The notes under the pieces were generated by a model. That model was given only the letters and a program-made list of their open reading frames with translations. It was not told the DNA's origin and did not search any database. From contig WFNC01000571.1 in the NCBI GenBank assembly GCA_015488785.1, positions 1-11,687 on the forward strand: DNA of 11,687 nt. Reading direction: 5' to 3'. Position numbers and translations under genes: made by a program. Shown in pieces: positions 6,640-11,687 of the stretch (the stretch's first letter is position 1; each line of letters starts with the position of its first letter). Origin of the DNA: Flavobacteriales bacterium (GTDB lineage: Bacteria > Bacteroidota > Bacteroidia > Flavobacteriales_D > Parvicellaceae).

Positions 6640-7338
6640 TTATTTCAGTTTATAATTGATGCCTATCGAATAATCTCCGTTTAAAGAATTTAACATCTGC
6701 GGTTTCATCCCTATAGAAGAATACTGGTTTGGATTGTAATGATTTGAAACGACAGGTTGATAGTAAATAAAATTTCCGCCCATCAACAAACTCAACTTCT
6801 CATTAATTTTGAAGCCATAGTACAGTGATAGTCCTCCACTAAAGTTTTGGTGCTTTACTTTTTCTTTTGAAGAGACTTCTATTTTATCAGTTTGTCCTGA
6901 ACCGCTTCTATGATTTCCATAGTATAACATTTTATAATCATCTTTAATCCAATAATATGCAAAGGATAGCGCCACAACAAAAGAAGAGCGTTTTTCTTCT
7001 TTTCCAAATGTATATCCAATTTTTATTTCAGGGCTAATGCCTCTATTTATAGAGCTAGAACCAAAACTAGTATAATAATAGTTGGAATCGTATTTTACAG
7101 GATTCATTTCTATATTAGAATATGGGTTTTCAGTCATTGATACAGAATCATTTTTCCCGAAATTACCGTACTTTACAGAAGGCTTAACAAACCATTTTCC
7201 TTTATATATCGTTGCGTTTATATTTCCATAACGTTGCCATTGTCCGTAATTACCTTCAACTCCAATTTTTACTCCTTGAGAAAAGATAGAGGCTATGCTA
7301 ATCATTGCGATTACTAATAATACTATTTTTTTTATCAT
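6640..7338 (-). CDS. Outer-membrane-like beta-barrel protein, paralogue B (unknown function)
   Basis: 232 residues with a clear N-terminal signal segment (about 1-21, ending IFSQ). The mature part is rich in alternating aromatic/polar strands (for example GKWFVKPSVKYG, LSLYYGFKI and a closing strand YSIGINYKLK), typical of small outer-membrane beta-barrels. There are no cysteines in the mature part and no recognised enzymatic motif. Its ATG overlaps the TGA of the upstream gene (ATGA, 7335-7338), so the pair is translationally coupled. It shares with that neighbour an NRGIS motif, a KHxxxSxG block, an NF/NM-YY-P segment and a SIGxNY C-terminal strand, so the two are diverged tandem paralogues. 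The function cannot be named. It ends 53 bases from the inverted-repeat element. Confidence 0.8.
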   Translation of the reverse strand: MIKKIVLLVIAMISIASIFSQGVKIGVEGNYGQWQRYGNINATIYKGKWFVKPSVKYGNFGKNDSVSMTENPYSNIEMNPVKYDSNYYYTSFGSSSINRGISPEIKIGYTFGKEEKRSSFVVALSFAYYWIKDDYKMLYYGNHRSGSGQTDKIEVSSKEKVKHQNFSGGLSLYYGFKINEKLSLLMGGNFIYYQPVVSNHYNPNQYSSIGMKPQMLNSLNGDYSIGINYKLK

Positions 7339-8003
7339 CTTTTTTTAATTATATAATTTAATCCTATTGAGAGGTTTGGTTCTAAAGCAATCATAGGAAA
7401 TCCTATTTGGTTTGCTAAATATTCTTTTGTTCGTATAGGAAAATAATAAGGCATATTAAATTGTCCTACAATTTTTAATTTTCTTGTCAGACTATGTTTA
7501 TATCCAAAATAAATACCTGCACTCCATGATTCATGCTTAATTGTCACTTTCCTTATAATCGTTTCTGGTTGGTCGGGAGGTCTTATATATTGAGACGGAA
7601 ATTTTAAATTAACCACTAAGTCATCTTTAACAAAAAAATACTTAACAAATGCTCCAAGAAAAACTAAATTTTCATTGTAACCGACTACCCAGTCATTATT
7701 TACGATACAACCCAAACTTATACCTCTATTGTTTGAAACATAAGAATATTGCCAATAATACATCCCATTATATATCGGTTGAACCTCATCTGGTAAAAGA
7801 TAAGGTGTCTCTCCTTTAAAATTCCCTCTAGCATAATCGCCAAAAGAAATCGACATTCCAAAAGACGCTGTTTTTCTGTGTATGAATAAATTTGTTTCTT
7901 CAAACAAGGCATGTTTACTAAAATGAAAATTTTCAGAAACACTAATCTTTTGAGAAAGCCCTATTATAGGAAGCAACAATAATATATAGCATAACTTATT
8001 CAT
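7335..8003 (-). CDS. Outer-membrane-like beta-barrel protein, paralogue A (unknown function)
   Basis: 222 residues, first gene of a two-gene minus-strand unit. The N-terminal signal segment (about 1-18, ending GLSQ) indicates export. The remainder is a run of predicted amphipathic strands with many Tyr, Phe and Trp (MYYWQYSYV, AGIYFGYKHSL, MPYYFPIRT) and a closing strand LSIGLNYIIKK, consistent with a small outer-membrane barrel. It resembles the next gene through NNRGIS, the KHESWSAG block and the final SIGLNY strand, though overall identity looks low. No substrate- or pathway-specific motif was seen. A promoter-like TTG-19-TAGTTTTT arrangement lies upstream. It diverges from the thioredoxin-like gene at 8178. 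Confidence 0.8.
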   Translation of the reverse strand: MNKLCYILLLLPIIGLSQKISVSENFHFSKHALFEETNLFIHRKTASFGMSISFGDYARGNFKGETPYLLPDEVQPIYNGMYYWQYSYVSNNRGISLGCIVNNDWVVGYNENLVFLGAFVKYFFVKDDLVVNLKFPSQYIRPPDQPETIIRKVTIKHESWSAGIYFGYKHSLTRKLKIVGQFNMPYYFPIRTKEYLANQIGFPMIALEPNLSIGLNYIIKKR

Positions 8004-8037
8004 TAACAGAACTACTTTTTTATTTAATTATACGAAA

Positions 8038-8067
8038 AAAAACTATTATTTATTATAAAAATGACAA
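8038..8067 (-). promoter_or_regulatory. Putative Bacteroidota promoter for the outer-membrane protein pair
   Basis: On the minus strand TTG (8065-8067) is followed after exactly 19 bases by TAGTTTTT (8038-8045), one base from the TAnnTTTG consensus. The implied leader to the ATG at 8003 is about 28 bases. The sequence is very A/T-rich, so chance matches are easy. Confidence 0.4.
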
Positions 8068-8177
8068 TATTTATTAACGTTTTTTTTTACATTACACAGC
8101 ATAAACCAATATAAACAACTTTTCCTTGTAAGGATTTTAATAAAACGGCAACTAATAAACTCAAATAAGATAACACA

Positions 8178-8765
8178 ATGAAAGTAACATCAGAATTTTA
8201 CAGTCAACTACCAACCTTTGAAGAATATTACACGCACATAATTCGTTTGTTTGAAGAAGGAAAAACAACTGGCGAAAATCAGTCGGAAGCGATGCTAAAC
8301 TATACAAAATTAGCTTTAGCAAGAACGAGAAGAGGTCTTAAGACATTCAAATTGTCTTCAGATTTGATTGAGACAGCAAAAAAACATACTTCAAAAAAAT
8401 GGTTTCTAATTACCGAAGCTTGGTGTGGTGATGCAGGAAACATCATCCCAATTATTCAATTATTAGCAAAAGAAATAGAAGGTGTTACCTTAAAAGTCAT
8501 GATTAGAGATGAGCATCCTGAAATCATGAATAACTTTCTTACCAATGGAGGGAAATCAATCCCTATTTTCGTTTTATTTGATGACGAATATCATCAACTC
8601 AAGAAATGGGGACCGAGACCTGCTCCTGCTCAAAAAATGGTTCTCGACAATAAAGAAACAAAAGCGTTTTCGTATGCCGATTTAAGTATCAATTTACAAA
8701 AATGGTATCAAAAAGATAAAACATTGACACTTCAAAAGGAATTAATCAAACTATTTTCCGCTTAG
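8178..8765 (+). CDS. Thioredoxin-fold family protein with altered WCGDA active site
   Basis: 195 residues, cytoplasmic (no signal). After a helical N-terminal region of about 70 residues comes a thioredoxin-like fold: strand KWFLITE (74-80), active-site loop AWCGDAGN (81-88), helix, strand VTLKVMIRD (103-111), and the cis-proline loop KSIPIFVLFD (126-135). This matches the Thioredoxin_9 type proteins common in Bacteroidota and Bacillota. In place of CxxC there is C-G-D-A, so only C83 could react. Ordinary disulfide exchange is unlikely; a monothiol, thiol-adduct or binding role is more plausible. The motif WGPRPAPA (144-151) follows. No clear promoter box was found in 8068-8177. It ends at a shared bidirectional terminator and has no operon partners. 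Confidence 0.82.
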   Translation: MKVTSEFYSQLPTFEEYYTHIIRLFEEGKTTGENQSEAMLNYTKLALARTRRGLKTFKLSSDLIETAKKHTSKKWFLITEAWCGDAGNIIPIIQLLAKEIEGVTLKVMIRDEHPEIMNNFLTNGGKSIPIFVLFDDEYHQLKKWGPRPAPAQKMVLDNKETKAFSYADLSINLQKWYQKDKTLTLQKELIKLFSA

Positions 8766-8797
8766 AATTAATTATTTATTTGCTCCCTTAATAATAA

Positions 8798-8835
8798 AAA
8801 AAGCTCAATACATTCAAATTTGTATTGAGCTTTTT
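8798..8835. terminator. Strong bidirectional intrinsic terminator
   Basis: Perfect 15-base stem: AAAAAGCTCAATACA (8798-8812) pairs with TGTATTGAGCTTTTT (8821-8835) around the 8-base loop TTCAAATT. With A-runs on one side and T-runs on the other it can end transcription both of the thioredoxin-like gene (plus) and of the FAD oxidoreductase gene (minus). Confidence 0.9.
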
Positions 8836-8856
8836 ATTTAATTTTATTAAAAAAAA

Positions 8857-10509
8857 TTACACCTTTTCCTTAGAAGCTAAACGAGCTTTTTTTACTTCTA
8901 TTTTTTTGAGCATCCAATCTGGATAATCAGAACTGTCTTCGGCATCGTAGGTACGAACGACTTGTGTTCCATCGTGTTTTAATAAATCGTCTTGTTTGCA
9001 GCCTAATATTTCGGCTGAAGTTTGTACTCCTGAATAACTAGCTCCTGCGACTCCATGAGAAAGTACGCTTGCTCCACATAAATATAAATTTTCTATTTCG
9101 CTAGTAGCTCCAAATGAGCTAGGTCCAATTTGACGCAATGTTTTTTCTGTTCCATAAACACTCCCTTCTGTCGAATTGATAAAGTATTCGTTGGTCATAG
9201 GTGTACCTAAGTCTTTATGAACAATATGAGGTCTAACTCCAGGCAGTACTTTTTCCAAAGTTTTAATCATTTTTTCGGTTAAGTATTCTTTGAAGTCTAA
9301 GTATTCTTTAGTACGTTCATTGTTGAATTTTTTAAACGTATCATTACCAATATAAGTAATGACTTCTAAAGTATGATATTTACCATCGAAACTAATTGGA
9401 TCTTTTAATGTGGTACAACTCACAAAAAAACCATCAAATGCATCGCCTTTAGAAATATCTTCTTGCATCATTTCGTCGTACAATTCATCGGTATCTCTAT
9501 CTGGAGTAATCCATATATTTCCAGAATCTAATCCTGCTGCTCTTACGTCCATATCGACCGTTAAAAAAAGCATAATCGAAGTACAAGAGTATTTAGTCTT
9601 GTCTAGTTTTTTTTGCAACTTAGCACTTAAATTTTCTCGCCCTATCATGTCAAGGTATGTCTTGCTTGGGTCGGCGTTAGAAATGACTCTTTTTGCATAA
9701 ATCTTTTCTCCGTTCTCCAACTCTACTCCTATCGCTTTTTTCTTTTTGTCTCCTTCTAGTAATATTCTTTTTACGCCACTTTTTGTTTTAATTGTTCCTC
9801 CATATTTTTTTATGGTATTGGTCATTGCTTTTACAATTGCTCCTCCTCCACCCATGGGGTAAAATCCTCCACCAGAATAATGATCCATAACGGCACAATG
9901 CAAAGGGAAACTGGCTTTCCCTGGAGGTAATCCATGATCACCACATTGAACATTTAATATTTGCTTTAGCAAAGGATCTTTTATATACCAATCAATTACT
10001 CTTTTGAGGCTAAACAATCCATATTTTCCTAAGTATTTTGTTCTAAAAGGAATGGTAATATTATCCCAAAACCCACTCATCTTTGGTATTAACTGCAGCT
10101 GATAACTTACTGTTTTTACCATATCGAGGTATTTTCCGATATTCTTTTTTTCTGCTGGAAATCGTTCAGACAAACGCCCCTTTAATTCTTCAAAATCTGA
10201 AGGATAATCAAAACGTTCTTCTCCGATCCAACAATGTTCGTAAGCGTTTTTATTCATTTGATAAAACACTAAATCATTAGCAATTCCAAGTCCAGCATAT
10301 AGTTCGTTTGTTGACTCTCCTTTTCCGAGTAAACCGATGTAATGAACTCCAGGAGTAAAGCGGTATCCATTCAAATAAAAACTATGACACCATCCTCCAG
10401 GAACGTCGTGTTGTTCTAAAATAAGAACTTCTTGTCCTTCTCTAGACAAACAGATTCCTGCTGATAATCCTCCAGCTCCCGAACCTATTATTATTGTATC
10501 TAATGCCAT
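8857..10509 (-). CDS. CRTISO/RetSat-like FAD-dependent oxidoreductase (phytoene desaturase superfamily)
   Basis: 550 residues from the chosen start. MALDTIIIGSGAGG gives an N-terminal FAD Rossmann motif (GSGAGG, 9-14; acidic E32 in LILEQ), followed by PGGWCHSF (37-44) and TPGVHYIG. The C-terminal FAD block is LYLCGASVLSHGVAGASYSG (about 475-500), and a charged tail of roughly 47 residues follows. This layout is that of carotenoid isomerase, retinol saturase and bacterial phytoene desaturase relatives, which act on isoprenoid or polyene substrates. The actual substrate cannot be read from sequence, and no carotenoid genes are nearby. The frame opens at 10533, which would overlap the upstream gene; the ATG at 10509 lies 2 bases after that gene's stop and opens directly on the FAD strand, so it is preferred. 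It is cotranscribed with the secreted-protein gene. Confidence 0.85.
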   Translation of the reverse strand: MALDTIIIGSGAGGLSAGICLSREGQEVLILEQHDVPGGWCHSFYLNGYRFTPGVHYIGLLGKGESTNELYAGLGIANDLVFYQMNKNAYEHCWIGEERFDYPSDFEELKGRLSERFPAEKKNIGKYLDMVKTVSYQLQLIPKMSGFWDNITIPFRTKYLGKYGLFSLKRVIDWYIKDPLLKQILNVQCGDHGLPPGKASFPLHCAVMDHYSGGGFYPMGGGGAIVKAMTNTIKKYGGTIKTKSGVKRILLEGDKKKKAIGVELENGEKIYAKRVISNADPSKTYLDMIGRENLSAKLQKKLDKTKYSCTSIMLFLTVDMDVRAAGLDSGNIWITPDRDTDELYDEMMQEDISKGDAFDGFFVSCTTLKDPISFDGKYHTLEVITYIGNDTFKKFNNERTKEYLDFKEYLTEKMIKTLEKVLPGVRPHIVHKDLGTPMTNEYFINSTEGSVYGTEKTLRQIGPSSFGATSEIENLYLCGASVLSHGVAGASYSGVQTSAEILGCKQDDLLKHDGTQVVRTYDAEDSSDYPDWMLKKIEVKKARLASKEKV

Positions 10510-10511
10510 AT

Positions 10512-11150
10512 TTACTTTGCTTTTCTTTTCCAACTGTTGTATTTATTCTGTTTTATTTTTTTGATAACGTCATAAACAGAACCTGCCCAATAGTTTCTCA
10601 ATCCAAAACCTCTAGGTTCTCCTCTCAATCTTTCTTGTAATAGAATTTCGTTTGTACTTAAATTTATCGCAACAAAATGATAAAAAGCCTCTTCTCCACT
10701 TTTACTCAAACATTCTGCTATAAAAACAATACCTATTCCTTCTTTTTTATCAAATTGATAAGCGTCAACAAATCCTTTAATTTGCTCAGGCGTATAATGA
10801 GGAGGATTGTAAGCTGAAGCGTCTGATAAATCGGCATTGTCATTCAATGCCATAATCATATCGATGTCGTAAAAGATTTCTTTTTTTCTGAGCATTCCTT
10901 TTAAGTCATACTTGCTTGCTTCATTTATGACTAATAAATTCCATGCAGGAAAATAGGTGTCTTTTATTTCGTCAGCACTTTTTTCTCCTGCTTCAGCAAA
11001 TTGAGAAAAATTACCAACTAATTTAACGTGAGAATAATCGACACCTAACCAACTTATTCTAGTGTCTCCTGACTTGAATAAATCCTTGGTTGTTTGTGAA
11101 TAAAATAAACTCGATGTAATTAATAACGTAAAAAATACAATTGTTTTCAT
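10512..11150 (-). CDS. Secreted protein of unknown function
   Basis: 212 residues with an N-terminal signal segment (about 1-19, ending FYSQ), so periplasmic or outer-membrane associated. The mature part is soluble-looking, with mixed strands and helices: a SWLGVDYSHVKLVG segment (about 33-46), a central ILxINExS-like strand, GIGIVFIAECLSK, then FYHFVAINLSTNEILLQERLRGEPRGFGLRNYW near the C-terminus, and a basic tail. No family with a known activity was recognised. Conserved-looking proteins of this kind occur in Bacteroidota, but that is from memory. It is first in a two-gene unit, its stop lying 2 bases before the FAD oxidoreductase start, which implies coupled translation and possibly a shared process. 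A perfect TAAATTTG box lies just upstream. Confidence 0.8.
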   Translation of the reverse strand: MKTIVFFTLLITSSLFYSQTTKDLFKSGDTRISWLGVDYSHVKLVGNFSQFAEAGEKSADEIKDTYFPAWNLLVINEASKYDLKGMLRKKEIFYDIDMIMALNDNADLSDASAYNPPHYTPEQIKGFVDAYQFDKKEGIGIVFIAECLSKSGEEAFYHFVAINLSTNEILLQERLRGEPRGFGLRNYWAGSVYDVIKKIKQNKYNSWKRKAK

Positions 11151-11164
11151 AATCTGTTTTTTCT

Positions 11165-11172
11165 CAAATTTA
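11165..11172 (-). promoter_or_regulatory. Putative -7 box for the secreted protein/FAD oxidoreductase unit
   Basis: On the minus strand TAAATTTG is a perfect TAnnTTTG match. It ends only 14 bases before the ATG at 11150, so the leader would be very short (about 8-10 bases). No good TTG -33 box is seen. Confidence 0.45.
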
Positions 11173-11216
11173 ATACTTTCCTTTCGTTTTTTATAAGATA
11201 GCTAACTTTATTTTCC

Positions 11217-11232
11217 AAAAACCGAAGTTTTT
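11217..11232 (-). terminator. Short UUCG-loop hairpin after the YdcF-family gene
   Basis: On the minus strand AAAAAC-TTCG-GTTTTT forms a six-base stem capped by the stable C(UUCG)G tetraloop with the U-run in its 3' arm. This is a plausible weak terminator about 85 bases after the YdcF-family stop. The stem is A/U-rich, so strength is doubtful. Confidence 0.4.
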
Positions 11233-11306
11233 ACGATTATTATAAGATTAATTACGACATTAATAATAAGTCCACAAAACAAAGAATAACTTTATAATCG
11301 TAAAAA
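11228..11306. repeat. 13-base perfect inverted repeat in the intergenic region
   Basis: Arms TTTTTACGATTAT (11228-11240) and ATAATCGTAAAAA (11294-11306) are exact inverse complements separated by 53 bases. They lie between the YdcF-family stop and the promoter of the secreted protein, and the left arm overlaps the UUCG hairpin. This could be alternative transcript-end structure, a binding-site pair or the ends of a tiny element. Confidence 0.5.
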
Positions 11307-11315
11307 TAGATCAAA

Positions 11316-11687
11316 CTATGGACAATAATCCCATTCTATATTCATTCCTAAAGTACCTTTTAAACGGTACATTTTAGATTGCGTGTTTGTAATATCTATA
11401 AAATCTGGGCTAATTGCTTGTTTGTAATCAATTGTATAATTTTGATTTTCTGAACGATTTAAATATTCATAAACAGCAGGAATTATATCAATTTCGATTC
11501 CTTTTTTTCGCTTCATTTTTCTTAGAAAACGTTTCAACATTTTGGTTTGATAAGGATCGGTAACTAACGCTATGTTTTTCCAGCCTTTTTGGGATGCTAT
11601 GCAAGATGAGTAGTAAATGTTTTCGGTACTGTGTTCTGCTGTTGAATCTAAATAGATGTGTTCTTCGGGTATCCCCATTTCAATGGC
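11316..11687 (-). CDS. YdcF/DUF218 family protein, C-terminal part (cut by window edge)
   Basis: The last 124 codons of a minus-strand gene whose start lies beyond the right edge; the frame stays open to the last base (A-I-E before the first in-window Met). The sequence A-I-E-M-G-I-P-E-E-H-I-Y-L-D, then STAEHSTENIYYS and NIALVTDPYQTKML, matches the second half of DUF218/YdcF proteins: a GIP turn, a T-x-E-N helix and a strand V-T-D-P-Y-Q followed by a basic helix. Family members are Rossmann-like proteins, often membrane-anchored (SanA, ElyC and YdcF in enterics) and linked to envelope functions; their biochemical activity is poorly known. The C-terminal part after about residue 75 of the fragment, ending EWDYCP, is less conserved. 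N-terminal anchoring cannot be judged. Confidence 0.75.
   Translation of the reverse strand, partial: AIEMGIPEEHIYLDSTAEHSTENIYYSSCIASQKGWKNIALVTDPYQTKMLKRFLRKMKRKKGIEIDIIPAVYEYLNRSENQNYTIDYKQAISPDFIDITNTQSKMYRLKGTLGMNIEWDYCP

Noticed and set aside
9410..9700. 96-codon plus-strand frame
   Set aside because: Fully antisense to the FAD oxidoreductase gene, with no start context or recognisable domain.

Overview
The window looks like chromosomal DNA of a flavobacterium (phylum Bacteroidota, family Flavobacteriaceae). The evidence is the low G+C with A/T-rich intergenic DNA, Bacteroidota-type -7 boxes (TAnnTTTG) a few bases ahead of several genes, little Shine-Dalgarno sequence, and secreted proteins and small outer-membrane-like proteins typical of that group. 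No rRNA, tRNA, CRISPR array, complete insertion sequence or phage gene was seen.

Layout, left to right. (1) 1-286 holds a hairpin and the first copy of a structured 3'-end repeat. (2) rocD (ornithine aminotransferase, minus strand) diverges from a four-gene plus-strand run: fhs (formate-tetrahydrofolate ligase), a secreted CAP-domain protein, a YhiN/HI0933-type flavoprotein and a YhhN-family membrane protein. These genes lie 20 bases apart, overlapping by 1 base, and 11 bases apart, so they are probably one operon. (3) 6025-6639 is a 615-base convergent intergenic region with no credible gene. It holds a second copy of the 3'-end repeat (6043-6135), then a 429-base element (6158-6586) bounded by 33-base imperfect inverted repeats and filled with nested hairpins. 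(4) Two tandem, translationally coupled, distantly paralogous outer-membrane-like proteins lie on the minus strand (6640-8003). (5) A plus-strand thioredoxin-fold protein with an altered WCGDA active site shares a strong bidirectional terminator with (6) a minus-strand pair: a secreted 212-residue protein of unknown function followed 2 bases later by a CRTISO/RetSat-like FAD oxidoreductase. (7) The right edge cuts a YdcF/DUF218-family gene (minus).

Functionally, rocD links ornithine and glutamate/proline metabolism and fhs charges tetrahydrofolate with formate for one-carbon metabolism. The rest are envelope or redox proteins without a clear common pathway. The genes themselves look like ordinary core or lightly accessory flavobacterial content. 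The least explained material is non-coding: the repeat placed 17-18 bases after two unrelated stop codons, and the inverted-repeat-bounded structured element, which could be a miniature transposable element or a structured RNA.
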